Shown here: piece after piece, positions 12,040 to 25,223 of the stretch
Position numbering within the stretch: position 1 is the first letter of the stretch
How the letters are laid out: every line of letters starts with the position of its first letter
DNA from: Aquila chrysaetos chrysaetos
Taxonomy: Eukaryota; Chordata; Aves; Accipitriformes; Accipitridae
Assembly: GCF_900496995.4 (NCBI RefSeq)
Contig: NC_044012.1
Coordinates: 24,528,759-24,592,758 of the forward strand
Direction of reading: 5' to 3'
Length of the DNA: 64,000 bases
Position numbers and translations under genes: made by a program
The notes under the pieces: generated by a model
What the model was told of the DNA's origin: nothing
Databases searched by the model: none
The model's input: the letters and a program-made list of their open reading frames with translations, nothing else

Positions 12040-13860
12040 GGATCTGAGCTTTGCACAGTCTGCTTGCTTTTAAAAACATTTGCCTTTTGTCTTAGATGTG
12101 CCTCTGCACTTCAGGCTGTTTGCGTACCACTTGCACCAAAGTTCTGAGCACTCTGTCTTTCTATCTCACATGCCTTTGGTGGACTCTTCTGTGCTGCCCC
12201 CAGAGTCGTTTGTGTCTTGCTACTGCCTATGTGCAGTGAGCTGTGCCACCTGCCATCGACTTTGTGTTGCTCTGCTGGGGATCCACAGCTGGCAGGGAGG
12301 TTGTCTGCCAGGAATCTCACCGTCCTGCTCCTTTCTGCTCTCTCCTCTGCCCTGGCAAGAGGTGAGCTCAGCTGGTTTTGCTTGGTGTTTGCCTGCACCT
12401 ACAGCTTCTCTGGCTGAGGCTGGGAGCAGTGTCCCCTGAGCCTGGTTCATGAAGTCTAATGGCTCAGCCGCGTAGGGCATCCAGCAGCTTTGGCAGCATG
12501 CCTTGTAACGTCCACGCTGTTGTGTTGTCCACTCTGCTAACCACCCTTTCTCATCATATATGGAAAATCAGATTTGACCTCCTTCATGAGGTTGTAAATT
12601 CTGTTTATCTTCTCAAACCATGCCTCTGAACAGATTAGTTTGCTCTTGCAAAGAGTATTCTATAAACCAATGTGTCTGTGGCAGGATCTGTCTCTCCCAT
12701 CCTTAGAGCAGGAGACTGTGGAGTGGACACATACATTGTTGCCTGCATTGCATTTATGCCTGTGGAGAGAGAAAAGGGCGTCCGGGGAGTATGTTCCAAG
12801 TCATTCAAGTTGGCCATTTCAAATAGGTTAGATGAGTGATACCCAGAAAAATTATCTTCTGATTTATTCTCTCCTGAGGCTGTTTGCCTAAAATGCTTCA
12901 AAGCATTGTGAACTTTGAATCCAGTGTTGAGGGCACTGGAAAAGTCCTATCTCTGGCTTCAAACAGAACATTTACAGCTCTCTTATTTATTTAGATAGTT
13001 GTTGTTCAGGTGTTCATTGGCATGGGATGTGTAATCCAGTTCCTGAAAGAATGTAGGACTTCAGCTTTCAGCTTTCCACATGTCTCAGGCAGAGATGTGC
13101 TACCAAACGGAAGCAGCAAGCACAGTGTTACTCTCCCTCAGTCCCTAGAGGCAGTCTCAGTGCAACAAGGCTTAAGTGACTGTTTGCATTAAGGTCCCCT
13201 TTTCTCTCTGCCTCTCCAAGTGAAATACTTCTGCCTTTGACTGGCTGTGTGATCCACTGCCTATCCATGCCCAACCTGAAAGACGAGTGTCAGCACCTTA
13301 GGGTGGAATGGAGGTATCACATGTTTTGTAGATGTGTCACCAAGGAAAAGGAACAAGCTGATTCTTCTGAGTTTAATTTTTTTCCTGATTTTGTGTGGTG
13401 GATAGGAGAACAAACTTCTGAGCTCTCAAGATGTGTATGCTATGCATGAGGTAACATGCCTCTGAGAAGGAGATGAGAGCTGGAGCTTTTGGAAGAAGAT
13501 ACAAGGAAGAGGAGTTTTGGATTACCCCTCAATGCTTATGTAGGCAAATATGGAACTGGGACTCATCAGTAGTCACTTAAAATACAAGTCATTAAAAAGG
13601 AGATCTTAGATACAGAAAAATAGTAAAAAGTGGGAGACACTTATATTAGGGTATAGTTCCTTTGTCCATAATACCAGCTTTCTTGTTCTTTTTCAGAGGA
13701 GGTTGGTGGATTTTGGAAGGAACTCAACCAGGTTTGCATGCTCATGATACTGGCTTCTCTTGTGGAGACTGCACATCTGATGTCAAGGTGTAGCAATGCA
13801 AGGAAGAGCCCAGATTCCTTTCTCTGTTCTAAAATGTAGTTGTTAGAGAAGGACATAAAG
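12040..13860 (+). pseudogene. Decayed SELENBP1 fragment (intron 3, exon 4, exon 12)
   Basis: From about 12,040 to 13,240 the DNA aligns loosely with intron 3 of copies 1 and 2, including the conserved 'ggaatctcacc' stretch near 12,310. At 13,249-13,436 there is a degraded exon 4 that still reads 'VIHCLSMPNLKDE', but its splice acceptor AG is lost and most downstream residues have changed. Exon 12 follows almost at once, at about 13,700-13,793, with the 'VDFGKE' region out of frame and a 3' UTR-like tail. Exons 5 to 11 are missing, consistent with an internal deletion, and exons 1 to 3 were not found. This is an old, genuinely dead paralogue, unlike copy 1, whose defects are only single-base indels. 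Confidence 0.85.
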
Positions 13861-16039
13861 TGACTTTTTTCAGCAGAGACTTTGTCCACAACTTGAATCA
13901 CCATGGTTTAGTATGTACTGCAGAAGCTGTCTTACTCCAGTGATCAGATTGAGAAAGAACAATTCCTCTGTTGGTCTATATCTGCACCTAACAGACAAGT
14001 GCCAGTGAGGCGACCTCCCATTGTCACCTTCCTTTCTATCAGCAGTGCAATTTCACATTTCTTAGTTGTCATATTTTTCCTCACCCAACAGAAGGTTTCT
14101 GATGAGCACATGTATCAGTCTGCCAGCTTCAAAAAATCATCCCCTTTTTCCTCTCTGTTTCATGTTCACTGCTGATGGGAGAGTTCGGACGCCTTCATAT
14201 ACACATTGGCAATGATTCCTTGGTGCTTGTAGATGAAATGTCAGGCCCCACAGCAGTTCAGGTGGGAATGACAAATGGAAATGGGGGCTCACTCCATGAA
14301 TTTAAATTTGTCAGCAAAGCTCTGCTTCAGAACATCATCAAAACCGACTGGCAGCTGCTTATAATCAGACTCCCTGCAGGTCAGGATCATTAGGCAGTAA
14401 ACACTAATGTGCAGAGCTATGGGGGCTACAATCCAGCACTCTCTAAGCCACATCTTGAAGAAGTTAACAGTACACTTTATTAAGCTTCCCATACCACATC
14501 AGTAGCTTGTAAATTAACCTCCAAACCTTGCCCCTGCTGTTTGAGGTGATAAATTGTGCCTTTTTTGACACAAGGGTTGGATGGTGTGGTTTTCCTTCTG
14601 CTCCTGAAGAGGGGAATGGACTGGAACAGAGTGAAACCCCTGGGAGATGTGGAGCCTGGGAAGGTCTAGGACAATGTACCTCTGCTGGCATTTTTTGCTG
14701 GGGCACTGGCACTGACTACAGCCTTTCCAAACTCTGCTGCTCTCGTGGTGCTTAGTGCCTTGCTGACCTGTTTGAGTGTGGCAGAAAGCTGTAAAGAGAG
14801 TATGGAGGCCAGGACAAAAGTATAGGACGGGGGATTTAAGAATGCAAGATGATGAGCAACACTTAGACATCCTGGAGCACCTCCAGGGTTTTATGGCACG
14901 GTGAGGTGGGAAGCGAGAGAACGTCCTCCCTGGAGAACGAGGGGAAGGTTGGAGGGTGCTCCCATAGTTGGGGTAGGTCTTGCTTGGGTGTTTAGAGCAG
15001 ACGTGGTTTTCTTGGTGAAGCAAGGTCTTCTCCCAATGCATTTAGTGCGCTGGGCCAGTCTGCACCAGGTTGTATCACTTTGTCTTGCCCATTACCAAAA
15101 TTATAGCATGTTCTTCCCTACCAGGGTTGGAAGAGATGGTCAGGAGGAGGGGAGTAGTTGCCACCTGACTGTGGGCTGTCCAGTGAAGCCCACAGTTGCT
15201 TTTCCATGTCATGGCTTCCCATCTCTGCCTGCCATAGGGAGCTTTTCTTGGGCCGAGAGCAGACCACACTGATTGTGTTCTCCGCTAACCATCACTTGCT
15301 TGCTTGTTGGTGTTGCTGAGCCTGCTCTTATCCTTCCTACTATCAGTTTTAATTAGAAAACTCTACACCCCACAGCTTGGTTTTGTGAGAGGTGCCAAAG
15401 ACGTCACCAAGGAAAGCCAAATAGGATAACCAGCAAACTTTGTTAATGAGTGGGAGACTAATGAACTTTTTAATTAGCAGGTGTGCAGGTGCAAGAAGAT
15501 GGTGCAGTGAGACATGCACATTGTGACAGCAGAAGCATGCAAAGAGGCATCAGCTGAGCACCTGAAATTGCCTCTGATGGAGCAGGAGCTTCTCTCATGT
15601 CCTTGGGCCTGGTTGTGCTTCCTGCCCGCCAGGCAAATAAGGACGGCAGCAAGTGAGGTACAATGCCTGATCTCTCTTGGTTTTGATTGGGGAAAGATGG
15701 GCAGTTCTACCCAGCTCAGAGCAGCATGGGAGAGCAATGGTGAGCTCTGTGCAGTCAAGCAGAAGAGAGGGAAGGGTCGTTTTGAGTTGCTCTGAGGAGG
15801 ACAGCTAGCTAGCTCCGGCTTTGCAGCTGCTCATGGACTGAGGGCTTCCTTCTGATTCTTGAGGTGTGAGCTCTTGAAATCTGCCCCGTGATGAGCGGAA
15901 GCCAGGTTGGTTCCCAACACTGTCACCTCTTTGTGAGCCCAGGACAAGCTTGCTGCCCTTAGGAGACATAGAAGAGTTTGCCTCTGAGAATCGGAGATGG
16001 AGACAGATTCTTTGCTTCCACTTGTGCAAGTGTGGCCCA
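13861..16039. other. Spacer with one unidentified open frame
   Basis: Most of this stretch holds nothing recognisable. Around 14,175-14,490 both strands stay open for about 70 codons. The plus-strand frame includes 'GNDSLVLVDEMSG'; the minus-strand frame ends with 'LPVGFDDVLKQSF' shortly before a stop. I do not recognise either product. It may be a remnant of an old insertion or a chance frame. Confidence 0.45.
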
Positions 16040-18645
16040 AAAAATGCATGGCATGTTGTGAAAATGTGTGGGTTGCAGTCTGATGAAGCAGAGCATTGAC
16101 AGGCTATAGGCGCTGCAAGAGGCAGAGCCAGGCTGAAAGCTGTCCCAGGCAAGCAATACTGAAAGTCTCTGTGCTGCATTTTACAGAAAAGGTTGTACCA
16201 GCTACTTCCACATCTCTCTGCAGTAGGAGTTTGCTGGTGAAGGATGGGATTTGCAAACTCCTGCAAAAGGAGTGCCACAAGTCCTGTTCAGAAGCACACA
16301 TCTATAAAATAAACTCTTTGAGAATTACTGTAAAAGGGCTATGACTGTTCTTAATCCAGAGGGAGAAATCTAGCAATATCCTGCTAGGCTTAGAAAGCAG
16401 TGCACAGCCCTAGGAGGCATCACTGTGTCCTTCACCTTTGGAGTGCTGCTGGCTTCATACAGCTGAAGTAGAAGTGTTTAACATTCATATAGCCATGAGG
16501 GTGGAAAGATAGCCACTGTTCAGCACTCTGGGTCTTACGGCATTGGCCTGTCAGTCTTTGTTTTGTCCAATGTGGATTTACAGTGGTCTTTCATCGAGTG
16601 TCCTTACCTTTGGAGATGGTGACATCCTGTACACATTAAACCTGGTGTTACACTTAAGCCCTGAAGTCCAGTGTGGAGCCCAGTGCCTTAATCCAGGTTG
16701 GCCTGGTGCGGCTGAACTCCCCCATGTACAGTGTAGCTCTTCGATGCCTCTTTCTTCTGGCGTCCTTTGCAGTCCCTCCTTATGTTTGCTAGTTTTTCTG
16801 ACATCCAAGAAAGGTCCCTCTGCTCGGGTCTTCTAGGTCCTAGGTGGACACCATGCTTAATTAAATGGGCTGTTCTAATGCTGTTGAAAAGCCATCCAGA
16901 AGTGTCTCCATTACATGTCTGATTTGATATGAGGATAGAATTTCTTTCCATGTGGTTACTCTTGCCCAGCATGTCAACTTATTTCATAGTCAATAACATA
17001 AGGCTTTAGGCCATTACTGTGCATGCTTTCTCCTTCCATCCACGATATTATTTTAACACCTTCTGCTTGCCTTATAGCGACCCTTGATGTAACTGGGACG
17101 CAGCTGGTCAGTAATACATTGACTGGTAGCATAGAAGTGTCTGGCTGTGGTAATGATCCCTCTCCTGACTGTCTTTGTCCCTTGCACTGAAAATGCTGAG
17201 ATGGATTTCTGCTAAACAAATCACAACTTCCTCCCAGTGCAGCAGTTTGATGCTCCTCTCTTACAGAAAAGATCAAGTGTTTGGCTGCTCCCATGTCCGC
17301 CTGTCACGTGTTTAAAGTGCTGTTCTGGAAGCCATTTAATTACAGCCCTACTGAGATTGGCTAAGCTGTCCTCTCTTCTGATGGAGGTCTCCCGAGGGCT
17401 TCTTTAATGGCGCTGTCAGATGTTTCTGCATTCCTACGTGGAGCAATTACTTATCCTGTGTAATTTGCCCACTGATTGAGGAGCTCTTCCACAAGATACA
17501 ATGCTCGTTCACGTTCCATGGCACTTGGTGTTTTCTTCCTGCTTTAGTTTGGCAGCTGGTGGCAGCCAGGCTCCTGGTGATCACAGGAGGGGACCCTTCT
17601 TCCAAAATTCTTCTCTCCAATACCTCAATCCCTTTAATGGAGGCCTCTGCTGTTCCCATGGGTGTTTTGTGACAGTTTAGTCTAGTTTGTATGTAATTCA
17701 ACCACACTGGTGCCAGGCACTTTGCAGCGTTAGTGGCTGCTATGGGGCTTTGGGTGTTCAGTGAGTGGACTGGTGGGGAGAGTAAGTAGCTACTGCTCAG
17801 GCACTGTTTCACGGTGCCGAGTTGCCCCGAATCCTAAAGGTTCCTATTTTCCATAGGTGGGCTGACTTCCCCACATGGAGATGCAAACCTGAGAGGCAGC
17901 AGGCATGTCTTGACCTTGTAGGTGCTGCATCAACAAGATCAACAAGGGCACAGTTTGCTTTTCCTGAGGCACCCATTCCTAGCCTGATGTGTTTTCTAGC
18001 TGTTTGGGAGCCATCAGCAGCTCCTCAAGTCTCTTCTGATGTCAGTACTGTTGGAGCCCCCTCCCTCCTCTGAGTGCTGTATCCCAGTTTGCAGTCCTTA
18101 GGAGCTCCCAAAGTCGTCTTTGTGGGTAGAGGCACCTCTGGGCCTGGCTTTCTGAGTTGACCCCAGGGAGCCCATGATGCCTTCAGCTCAGCCCTCAGAC
18201 AGAGACGTGCCTTCTGTCAGGGTCCAGGTTTCAGAGGTGCCTTTGGTGGCCTCCGTATGTTGAAACCTTGTAATTTCCAGGAGGCTGCTGGTGGGGCCGA
18301 TTATCTAGCTGGACTTCTCATCCCTCATGTGGAATTTGCAGCCACTGCACATTTGTATGGCAGGAGCCTGGGTATGGGGGATGGCTTTAATTAGCTTGTT
18401 TCTCGGCTGGGACATGGAGGCCTCCAGAGCCTGAAGAAGTCATTGGAAATCACCAGAGCCCCAGGATCAGATACGGGAGGTTGTGTTTAAGGAAAAGACC
18501 TGCATGGACCAGCAGATTTTTCCTCTAGATTGGTGGTTAGCAAGGCGGAAACAAGCTGCAGCGCTGGTCTGGCACCTCCCAAACGCTTAGGAGTGATGGC
18601 TCCTCCCTTGGCAGCTTGCTTTCTCCCCCCCACCCCTTTGCCTTG
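16040..18645. other. 5' flank of SELENBP1-like copy 2, no gene seen
   Basis: Same sequence as 1-2,610 apart from small indels. No gene or named element could be supported. Confidence 0.65.
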
Positions 18646-18653
18646 TATATAAG
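18646..18653 (+). promoter_or_regulatory. TATA box of SELENBP1-like copy 2
   Basis: TATATAAG lies 117 bases before the last base preceding the ATG, directly after a C-rich stretch. It is conserved with copy 1 and resembles the TATATATT motif before the third gene. Confidence 0.7.
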
Positions 18654-18769
18654 GCCCCCTCGGAGCAGCCTTGGCACAACACAGCCCACTCCAGCGAGGC
18701 AGGGAGCAAGCTGCACCTCCAGTTCCAGCACCTCTGCTCTTGAGGAGAGTGAACCAGAAGGCCTTCAGC

Positions 18770-21700
18770 ATGGGTAAGAGATACTCTGCAGCCTCCCCGC
18801 AGCCCACAGCAGCTCCAAGCCTTGTAGCCGCATCCTGGATCTGGCTCCAGCCACTGCCTGGAGGCTGCAGACATCCCACCTTGAAACCCATTTGTGGACT
18901 GGTAGGTTTGTTCCTCTGCAGCACTGCAGGAAGGAGAAGAGTGGGACTGAAGCTTGGCGTGTTGTCTGACTGGTGCCAGAGGTTTCTATTGCCTCGCTAC
19001 CGTTCTGCTTCCAGGGGCTTCTTTTTGCCTTGAAAAGCTACTTGCATGTGGCTGTAGCATCCGTGCTGAGGGGAGCCTCCCCTTCTGCTGCGGAATCGTC
19101 AGGGAGACAAGAAACCAGACTTATTTTCCAGGCTAGACCTTCAATACTGACGTGGTTCTCTGTGTAAGCTCTCTCTCCTTCACTGCTGTTGGAGAAGCGA
19201 TCAGTGAGGTGCTCAGAGGATGCAGAAGGGAACTGAGCAGTGGTTTGATCCATGATACGCCAGGTGGCACTTGAGAGAGGATTCCTCTCCTGCATCTGTG
19301 ATTTGTCAGTGCCATAACAAGACTAGATGCTGGTCACAGAGGTCCCCATTGACAGCGGGGGTGGGAGAAGGTCCATCGGGTAGGACAGAGTCTTCTGAAT
19401 AGGCACCTTTTAGGACGTAGACGTTTCTCATTTTATTCTTCTCTTCTTCTCGAATCAGACAGATGCAGAGTTCAGTGCTACGAGTACCCCACCTGCCCGG
19501 ATGTTGTGAAAGGCAAGTCCTCTTGAGCATGTTTTGGAGTGGGTGGTGTTTGGGAAAGAGCTCCGTGTTAGTGGAGACCACCATTAACTGTGTGTGTTAT
19601 AGCCTCTCCAAAGGGAGAAGGCTGTAACTATATGGAGATCCACTTTTGTCCTCTTACCTCTGGGTCCGTAATGGAAGCAGGGTTGGACAGTTAACAGTGA
19701 CCAAGGAGGAAGGTTGTAGCATCCAGAAAAATAAGTTCAGTCCTATCTGAGAGTCTGTTGAAGCTTTTCTTTTCCTTTCTGGCTGGCTCATGGTGTGTTT
19801 TAAAGGAAGCTTTCTATATACCCAGCTCCCAGAGAGGAGGTTGCCTACGTGACCTGTACCTACAGGGAAACATGCATCGACCAACCTGACTTCCTGGCCA
19901 CCATCGATCTCAACCCCAGATCTCCATATTATTGCCAGGTACCTGTGTCTTGACTGTGTTTTTATTGGGCTGGTGACTAGCTGCTGGCTCTGTGCTTTAT
20001 AGTGCCTCCAGATTCAGGACATCTACTCTTTTTTGCTGGGGAAAATCAGATTGCTTGATAGCCACTCTGTCATGCCAGCTGTCTGTTTATGCCTTACACC
20101 TTCTTGTCTTCCTGCATCTTTCTGTCTCATCCACCCTGAACTGACTTTTTTCCCTTGCTGCCTGTTCATAACCTGCCAAGACCCATCTGGGAAACCCCTT
20201 GTGAGTTTTGTCATGACAGGTCTACTTCTTGCTTCTCCACCGGTATTATGCGTGAGATAGGGATGTTGTCTGCTAGGAATCTCACCTTCCTGGTCTCTTT
20301 CCACTGTCTTGTGTATGCCTCGCTCTAGTTGAATCACCTCTGTCTCTGTGTCCCGGGGACAAGTTGGCTCTGACTCACTTCCCAACTCACTCCCAGAGAA
20401 TCTTGGTGCTGCTAGTGAGTTTTTGAGCAAATGCTCTGAATCACCCTGTCAGTGGCTGCTCAGCATGGAAAATGGTCTCCAGTGACCCAGGTGGTTTAGG
20501 GTATCCAGCACTTTTGCAGAGTTCAGCAATTTTCTACTGTGCTGCAATGTTGGCGATGTTCTGTTATGCACTGTACCAACCTGTCTGCTGTCATCCTAAA
20601 TGGGAAGTTGGAGTTTACCTGTCTCCAAAGGTTGCAAAGACACATTATCTACATCTACTGTGCATCTTTGAACTGATCAGTCACATTTAACATTTCCGGA
20701 GATCTCCTTTGGTGCGGGCACTGGTGTTATCATCTCTATGTTGCTGGTTGCATTAGGGTCCCCATTTCTCCGTGCCTCCCTGTGCGAACCCTAACTCTAC
20801 CTTGAGTGCCTAGGTGATTCACCGCCTGCCCATGCCCAACCTCAAAGATGAGCTGCATTCCTCGGGGTGGAGCGCTGGCTGCCCCTGCTTTGACGATACC
20901 ACAACGAAAAGGAACAAGCTGATTCTTCCCTGTTTGATTTCTTCCCGCATTTACGTGGTGGATGTGGGTTCACAGTGCCGGGCTCCCAAGCTGTGTAAGG
21001 TATGCCTGAGGTGATTCAAAGACAAGCTTCTGGGAAGGAGTTGGGAACTAGTGCTTCTTGAATAATGTAGAGGGAAGAAGGGTTCTCTCCTCATCTTCTC
21101 TTCCACCCTGATTTTAGAGAGCTGGGTCACTTTTCCCTCTCGGCTCTCTCCTTTTCAGACCAAGGAAGGCTCCGATCATCATTGCGTTCCGTTCTGTGTG
21201 CCTGTTGCACAGAGAGAGTCTAATAACGGGAAGTCACGCAACACACCACACCTGCCCCCCTCCCAAATAGTGAGGCGGACAGACAAGCTGTTATGAGTTA
21301 GGTGTTGCTGCACTCTTGTTGTCTGTGCAGAGGGGAGCTCAGAGGCTTCTGTGCTCCTCTCGAAGGAGGAGCAGGCCCTAGCAAGTGTGAGTTCTGGGAA
21401 AGAAAGCTCCGGCAAGCGTCAGAGATTTTCAGAAGTCTCTGATGGCCAAAGGCTCTGCCAGGGAGTGTGAAATGAGCTGAGCAGTCAGAGGCTGAAGTGT
21501 GTGTGCGTCAACTTTTTTCAGATGATTGAGCCAGTGGATGTCTTCTGGAAGTGCAACAAGGGATACCTCAATATACCTCGCAGCCTGCCTAATGGCGATA
21601 TTCTGATTGCCAACACAGGAGATCCATCTGGCAATGCGAAAGGTACTTTGCCCTTTAATAACTCCATGAACAAACTGATTGGTTTGGAAGTGGAGTATGT

Positions 21701-24564
21701 GATATTTCGTCCATCCCCTTTTTGTATCACAGGTGGATTTATTGTGCTGGATGGAGAGACCTTTGAGCTGAAGGGGAACTGGGAGAATGAGTGTGACAGC
21801 CCGCCGAGTGGATATGACTTCTGTTACAAGCCACGCCACAACGTTCTGGTCAGCTCTGCCGGAGTAGTCCCAAAATGTGTGGGATATGGATTCAGTCCCG
21901 ATGACTTCAAGAAAGGTGAGGGAATATGGGTGCAAGTGCTGAGCCAGAACTCACCGAGGTGGTGGGAGGGTGTCGATGCCGTCAAAGAAAGGGCCAGAGC
22001 TGGTGAGAGGACACAGGCAGATTTCTTCCCCAATGGCCCATTTTACAGACACGGCTACAGGACGTGCAGCATCTGTCCTTAAGGCAGGCTGGTTCCTGTC
22101 TTCTCCCACTGCTCCCTAAATCACCGCAGTTTCTCTGCTGATTCTGGCTCGTCGCTGCCATGGCTGTCCCTGCCTGTGAGCATTTTGGGGAGGGATTAGG
22201 GTAGCCCTCCCTCTTCTGATGTGGTTTTCCTTTTCCTCAGGGGTCTTTGGGCGCCGCCTGAACGTGTGGAACTTGTCCTGCCGCAGCCTCACCCAGTGCT
22301 TTGACCTGGGGGAGGACTCTCTGCCCCTGAGCGTTAAATTCCTCCACAACCCCGATGCTGCCGAGGGATATGTCAGCTGTGCCCTGAGTGGCATCGTCTA
22401 CCGCTTCTACAAGTGCGAGGCAAGTATTGTGCCAGCAGCCAGGGGAGACCCGGCCGTGGTGAGCTACAGAGGGATTGAGAAGCACACAGAAGAAATTTGG
22501 GGTAGCAGAGAGAAAGAAGGAGGCGTGCGGAGAGGGCACTATCCAGACCCTGCTTTGGATGTGTGTGCTAGAACGAGAGGAGTCTGTTCTTCCACTGAGT
22601 GTAAAGGAAGCCCATCATGACCATCTAGGATGAACATCTGGGGGATTAATTTGAGCGATGAAGACCAGCCTTGCTGTTGGTATCAGACGATGCTGTCCTA
22701 ATTGTGTCTGCTCATAGTAGCTGGGTGCAGCGGTAGCCTTCCTCAGGCAACTTTGCCTAGCTGTGCAAGTGTGTGAGTGCAGGGGAGTGCACATCTTGCC
22801 TGACCAGCCAGGAACGCTCATGGTGCGGTGCCTGTGTTTCTTGTGCAGAGAGACAACTGGGCAGTGGAGGAGGTGATTCGGATACCGGCCAAGGACGTGA
22901 CGGGATGGATTATGCCCAAGATGCCAGGTTCGTGTGCCCTGAGGTGGTGTTTCCTTTTTCTTCCGGGGCATTGTTTTGCACAGCCTGGCAAAGCCCACTC
23001 ACTGACCGGCAAAGCCTTGCTGCGTAAACACGGCAGAAGGCTCGTTGGAGGGGCTGAGGGGCTGTGCACACCCCCAAGAAGACACTGCTGCCCCAGCTGG
23101 AGCCTGTGCACTTGAGCCTGTGAGATGTACAGAATGGCAGGGAGAGATGCGAGCTGGGGTTCGATGCAAGGCATGCTTTCTGTTGCTGCTGTCTTCTCTG
23201 GAGCTTTTTGTTTCTGTGCCCTAGCATTCACAGTGGACCTCATCATCTCAATGGATGACAAGTACCTCTATCTCAGCAACTGGCTGCATGGAGACATCCG
23301 CCAGTACGAGCTCTCCAAAACCTGCAAGCCCAGGCTGGTGGGACAGGTAAGGCAGGAGCAGAAAGGCTTGCACTGTTGGGTTCCTCGGCAGGATCTGGTG
23401 GTGGTTAGATGACAAGGCAACATGTCTCCCACTGCCTCGCTTACAGGTGTTTGTGGGAGGCAGTATCCTCAGAGGTGGACCCGTGGCTGTGTGTAGAGAC
23501 GAAGAGCTGAAGTGCCAGCCGGAGCCCTTGGTGATCAAGGTGAGTTCCGTGGCCTGTTTGCCCTCTGGTGTCCTTTGGACTTTGGCTCTGCTCTGCTAAT
23601 TCTCTGCCCAGGGTTTCTGGGGTAGGTCTCCACCACGGAGGTGCCCCCGTGTCTGCAGCATCTGGTAGCTTGTCTGTGTTGGGAGGGGAGGCAGCCACTC
23701 TGCTCTGCTCTGCTCCCCTGCTCCTGCTTGTGCTTGACTGCTCAAAGAAAGAAGCCAGTAACATCACTGCTGTCTGTTGTGCCTTCAGTGCAAGAGAGTG
23801 TACGGCGGCCCTGGTAAAATGCAGCTCAGCGTGGATGGCAAGAGGCTGTACGTCACCAACTCCTTATACAGCACATGGGACAAGCAGTTCTACCCGAACT
23901 TGGTCAAGTAAGAAACATTTGGGAGACAAGGGGCCTCTTTTGCATGGCCTCTCTGTTAGAAACAGGAAAGGTGCCTCATCAGGGGGCCTACAAGGACGCG
24001 TTTGTGATTGCAAGGGGACAGCTCTTTCTAACACCATCCCCGCAGCTTCCTCATGTTGAATTTCACATTGTGAGTTGACTCACAAACATCTCTGGCTGGG
24101 CAAGCTGCAGTGCCAGGGATTGGCTTGGGAGAGCCTAAGTGTTTCAGTCTGAAAGGTGGAGTGAATCCATCTACGGATCTCTGGGAGCCAGGCCACGTCT
24201 CTGCTACAGCATCTCCCAGTGTATCCACCAGAGATGTTTTGATTTAGCAAAGCAGACGATGATCTCCAACACCAAGGCAAGCTCCAGCCTGCCTGTCACA
24301 TCATGCCTAGCAGATACGGAACAGGAGGGTGAAGGGCAGGATCTCTTGAACAGGACCATGGTTTGCTTGTCTGTAATAGCTGTGCTCTCGTCCCCTCACA
24401 GGGAAGGCTCTGTCATGCTGCAGATTGATGTGGACACTGAGAAAGGAGGCCTGACCGTGAACAAGAACTTCCTGGTGGATTTTGGAAAGGAACCCAATGG
24501 GCCTTGCCTTGCCCATGACATCCACTTCCCTTGTGGGGATTCCACCACCGATATCTTGGCCTAG
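18770..24564 (+). CDS. Cysteine-rich SELENBP1-like protein, intact copy 2
   Basis: Twelve exons (18770-18773, 19459-19512, 19826-19938, 20814-20999, 21522-21642, 21733-21915, 22241-22419, 22849-22927, 23225-23346, 23447-23539, 23789-23907, 24402-24564) join in frame into 471 residues, against 472 in human SELENBP1. Exon 1 codes only ATG plus one base. The family motifs [32 protein letters not shown] and VDFGKEP are present. By family knowledge the fold is a beta-propeller-like methanethiol oxidase of the cytosol. However, HHSGW has become HSSGW (S73), HTSHC has become NIPRS (136-140), and the CSSC pair has become GCPC (79-82). It has 25 cysteines by my count, against 14 in the third gene. Oxidase activity is therefore doubtful. 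Introns 2 and 7 use GC donors. Open exons, splice sites and promoter suggest a working, diverged gene. Confidence 0.9.
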
Positions 24565-25223
24565 GCGCCATGTGAAAGACTCCCTTCTTCTCTCCCTTCT
24601 GTAGTGCAGCCATTAAGAGCATAGGGTAATTGGGTCTGGGGGTCCGCATGCATTGCTGGAGTCTAGATTTCTGCTAACATAAGCTATGGAAGCTCTGCCT
24701 TGTTGCGAGAGTTTGGTTCAGGCCGGTGAACAACGACACAGGCATGTTTTCAGTGCAAAGCAATCCCTGGGCATGATTCACAGAGCAGAGCCCAGGGCGA
24801 TTGCTCAGATACAGACACGTGCAGTGCGCACAGTGCCTTTCGGCAGACATCTGCATACCCACCGTGCCTTGCCTCATTGCTACAGGCCTGTCGGACACCT
24901 GCCTTGATGTCCCCAGGCTGTTAGCAATCGCTGTCTAGTACCGGGGCCGGTAGCAAGGTGTTGGACTCTCAGTTATGCTTCAGAGCTTGTTCACCCTTGA
25001 AAACTAAGGCAAAAGAAAGTGAAGTGCCCAGTTTGTCTGAGTTACTGTTCTTCAGCCAGGACATTCCTGGATAGTCTTCCCCTGGCACAAGAGCCCTCTT
25101 GGCTCGCTTCTCACGTGCTTGGATCAGTATGCATTATAGCTGAAGGAGTATGAAGTGCTTTATTTCAAAAAGAGGTGCCTGTTTCATGACACTGGTTTGC
25201 TCTTGTGTTCTGCTTTAAACAAG

